From positions 1 through 64,000 of the forward strand of contig JASAND010028186.1 in assembly GCA_030248195.1 (NCBI GenBank): a stretch of 64,000 bases of DNA, given 5' to 3'. A model generated the notes under the pieces. It had not been told where the DNA came from. It searched no databases and saw only the letters and a list, made by a program, of their open reading frames with translations. The stretch is from Trissonchulus latispiculum (Eukaryota > Nematoda > Enoplea > Enoplida > Ironidae). The translations under genes and the position numbers were made by a program. Of this stretch, positions 9,825-20,015 are shown in pieces (the first letter of the stretch is position 1; each line of letters begins with the position of its first letter).

Positions 9825-10718
9825 GCAAACAGAGCCGATGCAGACTGGTTGTCCAATTGCGCCAACAGTACTCATCTAGCTTAGATCAAGCTCATTCGTA
9901 AAACGCTCTATGAGATCGATTTGCTGATTTTTCTGGCATACTTAAAGCATTTCTTGGTTTGGTTTTTAACCCTTTTCTGCCCAACACTTCCCGGGGAAAG
10001 CGGCTCAAAATGACCAATTTTATATTTTGGCTGCCATTTTTTACTGAGAGCATTACCAATCGATAGAGAATTAAATTTTCTACATTTTTGTATCCTCGTT
10101 TTTGGGTCTTTTTGATTGATTTCAAGATGTTAGTTTAGCATTTTTGCATTATTATTGTAATGTTGGCTGTTACCAGGCTTAAATTGCTTTGATACCAGCC
10201 CTTTGCGTAGCCTAACTTTTCAGGTTGTAGCAGGGGTAAATTTTGGCCAAGTTGAAAGCATTTTTGTTATTTGATTAGTCTTTCAGGTCAATTTACTCTT
10301 CAAAGTTGAAGTTTCTGGAAAAATTTAAAAATTTCTGGCTAACGAAAGGAAAATTCTATTACTGGTGCGAGCTATAAGGCTGTAAGGCACATGGCTGGAA
10401 GGCAGCTAAGATCTCAGTACGCGATATATGTTTGACCACACCCATGCTCTATATCCTTGCCACAAGGTAGGCCAATCGGACAAAGTCGGGGCAAACATTT
10501 AGTAGCCCCCCCCCCTTAAGCCGGGGTTAAAAATTGATTTTCCGATGTTGTCGAAAGATTGCCTTGGGATTCTTTGATGAGCTGTGATTAAACATAGAAT
10601 CCTTTTTTGATATCACATAAACCAAATTTACATTGGTTAAAGGTGGTGATATCCTTTTATGCGGTGCTTTTGTTGTGATTTTTTCAAAAATTTGTCGCAA
10701 AATCGGTTTCTATTTTAG
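9825..10718. other. Non-coding
   Basis: No convincing gene. A poly-C run lies near 10510. A GTTAAAGGTGGTGATATCC sequence at about 10636 resembles one terminus of the TTAA element family. Confidence 0.5.
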
Positions 10719-10971
10719 AGCTACGATTGCCGAACCGATTGTCCCCGTCGGACGAGCAGCAGCGGATTCCACTGTTTTTCAAAGAAAGCGGGGGACATTT
10801 ACCATAACGATTATTGAAGCCGCAATTGATCCCAAGCGCTTGGTTCCAGTGCCAACTAAGAAGATGATGGTCCTAAAACTTGACGACACCACAGCAAAAC
10901 AGACCTTTGTTGTCCAGCAAGTCCGAGAGTTCTTTGATAATGCCAACTACGAATTATTCCTGAAAAAATAG
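10719..10971 (+). CDS. Unrecognised protein fragment, possibly one exon
   Basis: An ORF of about 83 codons that follows a good splice acceptor (TTTCTATTTTAG). Its composition is protein-like, including the segment KRGTFTITIIEAAIDPKRLV and an acidic, amphipathic end. It runs to a stop about 15 bases before an inserted MITE at 10986, so the natural 3' end may have been disrupted. I do not recognise a family. It lies upstream of a RING-type ORF on the same strand, and the two may be pieces of one gene split by the MITE. Confidence 0.4.
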
Positions 10972-10985
10972 ATAAGAGTGTGAAA

Positions 10986-11100
10986 CAAGAGTACATAATA
11001 GATAAGAGTGTGACAGCTGGCAGGCTCTCTGTTTACAGCTGCAGCTGCATGCTCTGCATGCTAACGACTCACCCCCGGCTTTAGAACGCAAAGATAGCGT
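10986..11100. mobile_element. MITE fragment, CAAGAGTACATAAT family
   Basis: The left half of the family seen whole at 27431-27775 and 49536-49911: CAAGAGTACATAATA, then GAGTGTGACAGC, GCTCTCTGTT, GCTCTGCATGCTAACGACTC and a C-run. The right half is missing or too diverged. Confidence 0.65.
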
Positions 11101-11430
11101 TTGAATTTTTGAAGTGAGCATGAAACATAGCAGATTGATAGTTGGATCCATAGAGAGAGGCCTGCACCCAGAATTTTGAAGGGGAATGTCATAGATCAAA
11201 CCCAAAAAGTCTGAAATGCGGATTCGTCAAGAAAAGTTGACTTTTGTGTTGTTGAAAAGTTGTTGTTTGAAAAGTTGAAAAAAAGAAAACGACTGACTTT
11301 GCTGTGAAATTAGCGACAACTTTCTTTTGTCATCCCAAAAGGAGCTTCTAGACCTCTGATATTCCGAGAGGAGCGGCCGCGGATAGACAGATAATTTTGC
11401 CATTGCCAAAAGCAACATTCTCTAAATTTT

Positions 11431-11712
11431 TTGAAGAAATTCAAGAAAATTCGTGATTTATTTATGTGTGTAGTCTGTCACTGCACTGCAGTTGAGCCGA
11501 TGGTCTGTCCATTTGAAAATTGCCGTCGCCTGATTTGCGGCAAGTGTCATGAGCAAAATTGGCGTGCTCGTGCAGAAGCCAGAATTGAGCGTGATGCCGA
11601 AAAAGGTCACTGTGCCAATTGTTTGGGCACAGCTAAGAAGACGGAGTTTAAGCTTGCTTTCCGTGGGTTTAAGGAAGTTTATGACATTTTGTCAAAGTAT
11701 GAGGACAACTAG
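11431..11712 (+). CDS. Small RING-type zinc-finger ORF
   Basis: A 93-codon ORF whose first codon in this frame is TTG, so it is likely an internal or 3' exon, or its start is lost. Paired cysteines CVVC, then C-x4-C-x4-C-x2-CH (VCPFENCRRLICGKCH), and a distal CANC give the metal-ligand spacing of a RING-type finger. A helical segment ending DILSKYEDN precedes the stop. RING domains usually recruit E2 enzymes for ubiquitin transfer; that role is inferred from the motif only. It lies close to the unrecognised ORF at 10719-10971 and to the convergent integrase gene. Confidence 0.5.
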   Translation: MKKFKKIRDLFMCVVCHCTAVEPMVCPFENCRRLICGKCHEQNWRARAEARIERDAEKGHCANCLGTAKKTEFKLAFRGFKEVYDILSKYEDN

Positions 11713-11767
11713 TCAGTCCAAAGAGGGACGATATCATAAACCGTTTTTACAATGACTTATTGTTTTT

Positions 11768-11888
11768 GCCTACATTGATCTTGCAGCTTTTTGATTCGTT
11801 TGTTGTTGGTTTTGCCTACATTGATCTTGCAGCTTTTTGATTCGTTTGTTGTTGGTTTTGCCTACATTGATCTTGCAGTTTTTTTCTG
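11768..11888. repeat. 46-bp minisatellite, 2.6 copies
   Basis: The unit starting GCCTACATTGATCTTGCAG begins at 11768, 11814 and 11860. The first two copies are identical and the third diverges in its second half. Confidence 0.9.
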
Positions 11889-12035
11889 ACTCGTTTGTTT
11901 CTGCAGTATTGTCGTTTGCTGCGTAGTAGAGTACATACGGTAACTTGCTGATGTCTTTGTGCATATTAAACTAGAGATCTTGGCCAGTAAATTCGTTTGA
12001 GTTGGGTTAGGCATCCAGTTTATAGGAAAATAAGT

Positions 12036-13930
12036 TTAATGGCACAATTCATCGGTTATATCCATGAAACGTTTAACAAAGTATTTAAAACAGTCGTTAT
12101 CTCCGTTCGCCAATTTGCCATAAACATCTCCAACAGCCGTCTGATACTCATTCATTTTTGAAGACCTTTCAGCAACTTTTCTTGGGTGGTTAGCAAGAGG
12201 ATCTGTACCAAACGATCTTACATCGGCCAAACTGCCTCCTGCCTCTTGGTATTGAGCAGCGGCAACTCCAACGTCTGGCACTGACGCTGCTGATATAGGC
12301 ATAGCTCCATTCCGAGCAAGAAGATCAACTGGCTTACCGCGTCCTAAAACAATCTTACATACAAAACCTTAGCAAGAGTACACAATAACTAAGACTGAAA
12401 AGTGCCGTACTCGATACCTGATAACGGTAGACCCCACACAAATTAGACCCTAGTAACGCTCCAGAAATCAGTACCTGGTCGAAATGGCGGTATGCTCACT
12501 CTCTTGTATGCTTACGTCTTCTTGAAATGTCGAGACTATTGATGGAACGTTATTGTCGCACTCTTTGTTATTAGTATGTACTCTTGGTGTTAGCGGTGGC
12601 TATGAAGCTGTAGCGAAAACTGAGCAGTAGATTGATGCTTCTCCAGCTAACATGTACCTAATCACCAAAAGTACACAACCAAATCAACCAACCGGGAACA
12701 AAGTGATGGTTTCTCGACTGAACCAGTCTATGCAACCCTTCCGTGACAACAGCTTGGGCAGCCTCACTGCAGCAAAATCGGTGGGTGTTATTGGCCATGT
12801 CCAAGATTCCATCCGTTTCCATCTCAACCAATGCAGCTTTCACTGGATAGCCAACACGACTATTCACTTCAACCCATACCCTTTCAATGCGGTTATTCTG
12901 TAAGCAAAACGCACCAGCTTTTGGTCACAAATTACGCAAAGCATTAAAAAGTGAAGCCAAAAATGGTGGTTCTTAAATTTCTATGAAGCCTTCCGAATAC
13001 ACACCAAACTATCCTCATCCAGCTAAAACAAACACCTTGCCCAAGTACGATGTATGCCCACTCCATGTTTTTGCCAATACAAGCTAATCCTATTCAAGTC
13101 AATACTAAGTTACACCATTCTACCTAATGAGCTAGCTAACTAACTAATAAACTAAGATTAAGCAATAACTCAGCTATCTCGAAAAATACCGAGTATAAAT
13201 ATAATATAATACCAAAAATAAAAATCTCGAGTGAATATACCTTCGTAGATTTTATCTGTTTGTAGGGGGCCACGAGCGTATTTCTTCGGAAACCTTGTAG
13301 CGACTGTTGAACGGCCAAACACAGATTGAACTCTCTTCCGCAATCAACAATAACTTGATCAAATAGGCCAAATTGAAGAATAGATTCACGAAACACCTTA
13401 TCATATATAATTAGGTTGTTCTTCACAGGCATTGTCACAGCTCTGGTTACAAAACCAGAAAACCCGTCAATGGCCGCAACAATGGTAACTCCATAATTCA
13501 CTAACTTTTCGTTCTGGTCCATGTGTAGATTTTGCCCAAAATAGTCTGCAGAATAGGGTATGGGATTCGTTTGTCGAACAACACCATGGTATCGATCAGT
13601 GTGACTAACAGGATCAATTCTGTTCAAGGATTTCCCAATCTGTCTCTCCGATAAGGATGAGTTTCCTTGGGACTCTAGGTAACCTTTGACATATCTCCTT
13701 CCAGGCTGTTTTCCAATTTTACCTACTGCATCCCTTACTATATTGTCAACTGTCTCTTCATCCAGAGTGTTCCTACGGGAGATTCCGTTTTGAGCGAAAA
13801 AACGCTCAACTGATCGCTTGGACAAACCATCGACATTTGGATACTTTTCCTGCAGTTTATCTGATATCTGTTGAATTGTGCACTTGCTGCTCACCAAAGA
13901 ATCAAGGAAGTCCTGATCAACAGTCTCCAT
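12036..13930 (-). CDS. DDE integrase-core protein, three exons, apparently intact
   Basis: Exons on the minus strand: 13930-13241, 12897-12693, 12343-12036 (phases 0 and 1, all GT/AG), giving about 400 residues. The N-terminal half is helical and DNA-binding-like. The catalytic core shows NLHMDQNEK (Asp138), IVDCGREF (Asp196) and, at the start of exon 2, NNRIERVW (Glu235): a D-57-D-38-E triad as in retroviral-type integrases. The surrounding pattern (VAAIDGFSG; NRIERVW followed by GILD..N.THRFC) matches the widespread animal and fungal family usually called 'integrase core domain, putative', not Gypsy pol. There are no gag or RT neighbours. A MITE sits in intron 2 without breaking the frame. 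It could be a live transposase or a domesticated gene. Exon 2's donor was chosen to match phase; the other junctions are clear. Confidence 0.8.
12373..12586. mobile_element. MITE of the CAAGAGTACATAAT family inside the integrase intron
   Basis: Starts CAAGAGTACACAATAA and ends TATGTACTCTTG, the family termini. The flanks ACCTTAG and GTGTTAG partly match, consistent with a decayed 7-bp duplication. It falls wholly within intron 2 of the integrase gene. Confidence 0.65.
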
Positions 13931-14590
13931 AACACTCTATTGTACAAAAACAATGGGCGAGGAAATCAACTTGCTTCATGCTAATGCTAGAAATGTAAGC
14001 ATAAATGAAAAATCTTATTTTACTATTTCTGCTTTCTGTTTTTCTGAAAAAATATTTCCGAATTTAAGAAAATTTGTTGTTGTTTCATGTTTCATCCCCC
14101 CTCCGCAGCAAGTTTCGTCGCCCATTGTGAAAAAATAGTTCTGCGCAAGTATACGGATCAGAAAGCCAGCCCATGACAGCATGACAATGTTGATATAAAA
14201 TTAATTGAATTTTTATTGTTATTTCCACTATATCTTCTTGTTCAAATTCTGTTTTCTTGAACACCAACGTCGAAACAGTAAAAACGTCGAAAATCATTCA
14301 CAAATATATTTTTCTTAAATGTTGTGAAATTATTTTCCAGAAAGATAGATCAGCAAATATTCTGTGGCTGGTCCCGCCAAATAATGCAAGTCTTGTCCTA
14401 TTTCAGTTTACTGTCATTCAATTCACGAGCGAAATTCATCTTTCTATGCTTTCTATCAGCGACGACAAGTTTGAATCTGAATAGGATATTTATGTTTATA
14501 CCCTTATGTGCTTATATTACGGTGATATTTAGGAAATACACATTAAATTAAAGGATTTTTTGTGCTACATTCCATTTAGTTGGGGGACTG
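13931..14590. other. Intergenic, nothing supported
   Basis: AT-rich sequence with overlapping short ORFs on both strands. None has codon bias, splice support or a recognisable motif. Confidence 0.5.
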
Positions 14591-14594
14591 TCCA

Positions 14595-15175
14595 AAACAA
14601 GCAATAGAAAATAGTTTGTCGTTCTAAATCCTAAACTTAGCCTCTCCAAATGATAAGTAGGATAGACTTTCGTTTGTTTGTCGTCCTATTTCCTAATTTT
14701 GGTCAGTCAAGAAAGGAAATAGACTAACAATCCTATTTGCTAATTTGGAACTACTTGTTTCAACCACGATGGCGGATTCATCCCCGGACACCGGACAATT
14801 TTAAAAATTCCTAAAGTCTAAAATTCTAAATTCTAAAACCTAAACTTCGAATCTTAAAACCCTAAGGCTTAATTTTCTAAAATCTAATATATAGAACATA
14901 GAACATAGAAATTAAGTAAAATTTTCTATTATCTAAATAATAGAAATTAGAAAATTAAGATGACAAAAAATTCCCCGGTGTCCGGGGATGAATCCGCCAT
15001 CGTGGTTGAAACAAGTGATTCCGAAATAGCAAATAGGATTGTTAGTCTATTTCCTTTCTTGATTGCCCAAAATTAGGAAATAGGACGACAAACAAACGAA
15101 AGTCTATCCTATTTCTTATTTGGAAGGACTAAATTTAGGATTTAGGACGACAAACTATTGTCTATTGTTTATTTT
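14595..15175. mobile_element. Palindromic MITE (GATGGCGGATTCATCCCCGG core arms)
   Basis: The arm at 14595-14800 recurs inverted at about 14985-15175. Both carry the segments TCGTTTGTTTGTCGTCCTAT and CAACCACGATGGCGGATTC. The centre is an AT-rich run of CTAAA/TTTAG motifs that is also self-complementary. Confidence 0.75.
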
Positions 15176-16745
15176 AAGCAGCCCCACAACTTTGTTGAAT
15201 GTAAGCAAAAATTTTACTAAAATTTATTTTCTATTTCCTATCGATACAATATTTCCCGTCACAAGAATAACCTACAAAGTTGAATTTCCTGTGTCTCAAG
15301 CACTGGCACAGCTGAATCGGAAGTGTAGCGCAGAGGTATCTCCGGCGGCAGCCGCTGCGGTGGTGGATGTAACTGTTCTCCCAAACCCCCTTGAACACCT
15401 TGATCCGGCTGCTGTTGCCATGAAAGTTGAGCTAATTTGTGAAATCTTGCCGATTTCGAAATTTCGTTTGATTTCACGTGGGCATATCTGGTCGTGCCTG
15501 GCTGGGTTTAATTTTTCTTTGTTCACCAGGGTGTCTTTATTTGATTCGTTCCGATTTTGGGCTAACCGTATCCTGCCTGTTGTTGGACTGCAAGTATTTG
15601 TTGATTTAATAGCATCAGGAATCTAACACAGACAAATCTAATACAAGACAAACGGCACCAACAGCCCGTACCTGCGACAAGTATGAGGTAAACCACAAAA
15701 TTTGGATATAAATCGATAAAAACCCGAGAACCCGAAAAACTGAATTACCCTTGTATTCCACAGCAAATTAGTCCTGGAAAGCACAAAATCCTAAAAATCA
15801 AATTAATTTAACGCTAAAACCATAAACAGACCTAAAAGGCAAAAATGAAAAGTTCACAACCTTGGAGTGCATGCCAAATAAATAAAAAGATTAAATAATT
15901 CAAAACGAAAAATAGAAAAATTTCAAGATCGGGAAAATTTCAAGAACTGCACAGATCAACCTATTTGAATTGTTGCGAAAACTCAGTAAGCACGGGGAGA
16001 TTGTTACAATGTTTGGAACAAACTTAGAGGAAACTATCGTACGTTTTTGACATACGGGTTTTGGTGCCGTTTGTTTGTATTATGCTGTGTTTAGATTGAT
16101 GCTATTAAATCAACAAATACTTGCAGTTCAACAACAGGCAGGATACGGTTAGCCCAAAATCAGAACGAAACAAATATAAAGACTTGGTGAACAAAGAAAA
16201 ATTAAACCCAGCCAGGCACGACCAGATATGCCCACGTGAAATCAAAGGATCAAACGAAATTTCGAAATCGGCAAGATTTCACAAATTAGCTCAACGTTTC
16301 ATGGCAACAGCAGCCGGATCAAGGTGTTCAAGGGGGTTTGGGAGAACAGTTACATCCACCACCGCAGCGGCTGCCGCCGGAGATACCTCTGCGCTACACT
16401 TCCGATTCAGCTGTGCCAGTGCTGGAGACACAGGAAATTCAACTTTGTAGGTTATTCTTGTGACGGGAAATATTGTATCGATAGGAAATAGAAAATAAAT
16501 TTTAGTCAAATTTTTGCTTACATTCAACAAAGTTGTGGGGCTGCTTAAAATAAACAATAGACAATAGTTTGTCGTCCTAAATCCTAAATTTAGTCCTTCC
16601 GAATAAGAAATAGGATAGACTTTCGTTTGTTTGTCGTCCTATTTCCTAATTTTGGGCAATCAAGAAAGGAAATAGACTATCAATCCTATTTGCTACTTCG
16701 GAATCACTTGTTTCAACCACGATGGCGGATTCATCCCCGGACACC
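14985..16745. repeat. Nested ~1.75 kb palindrome with ~660-bp arms
   Basis: The sequence from about 14985 to 15657 is repeated in inverted orientation from about 16060 to 16745, separated by a unique spacer of about 400 bp. The outer part of each arm is the MITE arm described at 14595-15175, so that unit occurs three times. The inner part begins CAGCCCCACAACTTTGTTGA. Each arm holds a GC-rich block (15295-15425 and 16290-16430) unlike its surroundings, with an open frame on both strands. Confidence 0.8.
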
Positions 16746-16915
16746 CCGGACAAAATACGTGGTCTAAAGTTAAAGCACATTAAAGATTTACTATTTGTAA
16801 AAGTTCCTAAATTTTAATTTAGAATTTTTATATTCAGTGGTTTGGATTTAGAATTTAAGACTTTGTTCATTCCTAAGTTATAAATTTTTTTTGCTTGCAT
16901 CAATAAATTAGGATG
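16746..16915. repeat. Foldback-related copy of the 5.9-6.1 kb sequence
   Basis: The sequence TCCCCGGACACCCCGGACA, CACATTAAAGATTTACTATT and GGATGACCCGAAAATTCCCC is the inverse of blocks around 5930-6110. This links the two transposon clusters. Confidence 0.6.
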
Positions 16916-16929
16916 ACCCGAAAATTCCC

Positions 16930-18960
16930 CGGAAAGTATCCCCCCCCCCGCCCCAAAATTTTCGACCAACTTTACCCCCCCCCCCCCAGATTTTTTGACT
17001 ATCCCTCCCCCACTTTTGGCTCCCCCCCCCCCCGAACCCCCCCAACGATTTTTGGAGCCAAAAAGTTAGCTAAACTTGGCCGAAAAATGTTCACTTTTTG
17101 AAAAGGTGCAAAAACGCCTAAAACGTTAAAACCAGCCTTAGTTTGATGAAAAAAGGGCTAAATTACAGAAAATTTTGCATTTTTTGGCCAATTTTAGAAA
17201 CTTCTGAGGTTTGAATTCTGGGGGGGGGGGAGGGCTGGGGGGGTACCCCCATCACATTATTTTCGGAGGTCGGCCAAGATTTACCCCCCCCCCCCTCCCC
17301 CAGACCCAAAGTTCAGGGAAACTATGCCCCCCCCAATGGAAACTATGGGGGGACCCCTCCCCCCAAATGGAAAAGTGCCGTGCCGACCCCACCCTCGAAA
17401 TTTTGGAGGCAGACCCCACCCCCAAATGGCCAAATGCCAGACCCCACCCACCCACTAAAAAATTTTCCAGACCTCACCCTCAAAATTTTGAAAATTTTGC
17501 CTCAAAATTAGTAAAAATTCGAAATGTTTTGAAAAAATTAGAATTTGTTGCAAAAAATCCAAGTTTTTCGACTAAATGAGCAAAAATACATTTTTGACCG
17601 AAAAATTTTTTACCCCCCCCCCCCCAACTTTGATTTTTCCGGACCCCCAAACACCTCAATCAAACCAGCTGACCCCACCCACCTTAATTTTGGCTACTTC
17701 CTCCCCCAACTTTTTCTCAAGGTACACCTGTGCCGCCCCCGCCCCAACCCCGACCTCGACTACTCCCCTCCAAGCCGAGCTCAGACCCCCCTCCCCGGCT
17801 CCCCCCCCCCTAAAATGCGGTCGAAACAAGAGAAAAAATGCTAAATGTTTGCAAAACGTTTTGCAATTTTTCAAAAACTTTCTGAAAAAATTGTTTAGAA
17901 ACAGTTAAAAACGCTAAAAAATAGGTTTTAAAACGCAATACGAGTGGTTTTTATTTGATTTATGTCGAAAATAGTCGATTTTATGTCCACAACAAGGGCC
18001 ATTTTTAGCCATAGGTGTAACGGGGATTTGGGTTGGGGCCCCCCTCCCCGGAATTTTGGGTGTCCCCTTTTCAGTCCCCCCCCGCCCAAACCTCCCCCCA
18101 AAAATTTTTTCTATTTTTATGTCAAAAATCGCATTTTCAGCCATTGCTAATGCCAAAAACCATTAATAGTAATTTTGACATTAGACAGGGGGTTTTAACT
18201 TTTAAACTCGAAAACTTGACTGCCAACATGTTGCTAAGTCTAAAATAAGGTCAATATTGAGCCAGAAAGTCCATAAAACCGTTAAAAACGTGTATTTCTC
18301 GCACTAATACACACTTTAAGCCAAAAATTTGGACTTTTTTGAAAAATTTTGCAGAATTTGCCCTAAAAATACCCTATTTTTGGACAATTTTTCGCGCCTT
18401 CGGCGCGACTACCCCCCCCCCCCCCCCCCATGGGGGGGGGGGGGGGCCCCCCAACATTTTTGGGGGGGGGGGGGGGGTTTGTAAGTTCTATTTGGGAGGG
18501 GTTACCCCCCCCCCAATTACACCTATGTTTTTAGCTGAAGAAATATTGGTACAGTTTGGATATATATACAGGTTCTTTTGAAAATTTGAGAATTTTGAGA
18601 AAATTTGAAAATCCAATTTTTGAGACCCCCCAAGCCAGATTTGGACTTTTACTCCCCCCAACCCAAACTGGTGGCATGTGGTACACCTAATGGCCAACAT
18701 GCTTCCGAGTCCAAGATAAGATTAGGTCAATAATGAGTCAGAATTCCCATCATAATACAGTTAAAAACTTGTATATATTTCTCGCAAACAGTTTAAACGC
18801 CTGCTAAACACTTTAAGCCAAAAATTTGGACATTTTTGAAAAATTTTGCAAATTTTACGCTTTTACGCTAAAAATACCCAATTTTTGGCCAGTTGGGGGA
18901 CGTCCCCCCAAAAAGTTCTGAGTGGGGGGGTGATAAAATGGCTTGGGGGGAGGAACCCCC
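16930..18960. repeat. C/G-homopolymer-rich tract
   Basis: Runs of 7-19 C or G bases recur every few tens of bases, mixed with AAAATTTT-type stretches. Around 18411-18478 a C-run, CCATGG, a G-run, a C-run and another G-run follow one another, able to form a strong hairpin. Many ORFs cross this tract only because homopolymers lack stops; they encode poly-Pro or poly-Gly and are not genes. At least one MITE (18010-18527) lies within it. Confidence 0.8.
18010..18527. mobile_element. MITE with CATAGGTGTAA termini
   Basis: Starts CATAGGTGTAACGGGG and ends CCCCAATTACACCTATG. A further right-end copy (CCTTACACCTATG) occurs at about 18963-18975, so the family is repeated in this tract. It carries the long G/C hairpin in its right half. 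Confidence 0.6.
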
Positions 18961-18984
18961 CGCCTTACACCTATGGGTTCAGCG

Positions 18985-19741
18985 CATGGTTTTTTTTGCG
19001 TCAGGGGCTGCGTCATGGCGCAAATTTTTTTCGCGTGACGCAAATGAAATTATATAGCCCTGACGCAAGCCTGGCGCAGCTGGATTTGAACTTCAACTAG
19101 AGGCAAAATTGTGCAAACTTGCTGGAAAAATTGTGTTTCAAGCGTGATATTTCTAAAAATTTTCTACTGGGGGCTGCGCCCCCAGTCCCCCGCACATCTG
19201 CCTTCTTACTTGTTGCTGAGTGCTAAGATGACTGACAAACTAATATTTAATTTAATCATTGGATATAAGGGCGCATGTAGCAGCGGCAACAGCTTGCAAG
19301 TCTTGCAGATGTAGCACTTCAAAATTTTTTAATATACATTTGATATTGCAATAACCGGCCATACTTAGTACCACATCAACTGGTCGCGAAAATGCTCTAA
19401 ATTAAATCCTGGGAGAGTCTTAAGTGCTATAATTCAACTTCTGGGGGTCCCCGCCCCCCAGACCCCCCCCGCGTTGCTTCTTTCTCCAGATCCTAATGTT
19501 TCACACATTAAAGTCGGCTTTAAAGATGCAAAATTTGAAAAACAGGTGGAAAATGTGTTTAATGGTGTGTATTGATGGTTAAATAGTTAAATATTGGTTA
19601 CACATTAAAATAATGTTTAAAATACTTATTAAATTGATTAAAAATTAATTTTATTTTTGACGCAGTGGCCCCAGTTCCTGGCTCAATAAAATTTTTCCTG
19701 ACGCAGCATTGACGCAAATCGTGAAACCAAAAAAAACCCTG
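18985..19741. mobile_element. hAT-like non-autonomous element with perfect 8-bp TSD
   Basis: Flanked by exact GTTCAGCG duplications (18977-18984 and 19742-19749). Termini are CATGGTTTTTTTTGCGTC and, inverted, CAGGGTTTTTTTTGG. Several TGACGCA motifs lie near both ends. An 8-bp duplication is typical of hAT insertion. A GGGGGCTGCGCCCCC hairpin lies at about 19168. No transposase. Confidence 0.75.
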
Positions 19742-20015
19742 GTTCAGCGAAGATGGTCCATATTAATGCGCTTTTAACATAGTCCTCTTGTCATTTACAG
19801 TCTACCCCTCGCATTTTAAAACCTATGTACTCCTGTGTCCGCTTAAAACCAATATCACCCATATTGTTTGTTGTCATATTGTGCATTTGTCATTCTCCAT
19901 CGAAGCATTTTTATATTGTTGTATATAATATGCAAATGCATGTGTCATAGTTTACTATTCTTGATCATTTTGTTTAGTGAATTTAGACGTTTAGTGTCCG
20001 TGTGTATATCATCTG

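Noticed and set aside
15120..16557. ORFs of 109 and 168 codons in the palindrome
   Set aside because: They are mirror images of each other through the inverted arms and have no start or splice context.
17211..18600. Many overlapping ORFs of 60-120 codons rich in Pro or Gly
   Set aside because: They arise from C and G homopolymers that lack stop codons; both strands are open and no domain is visible.
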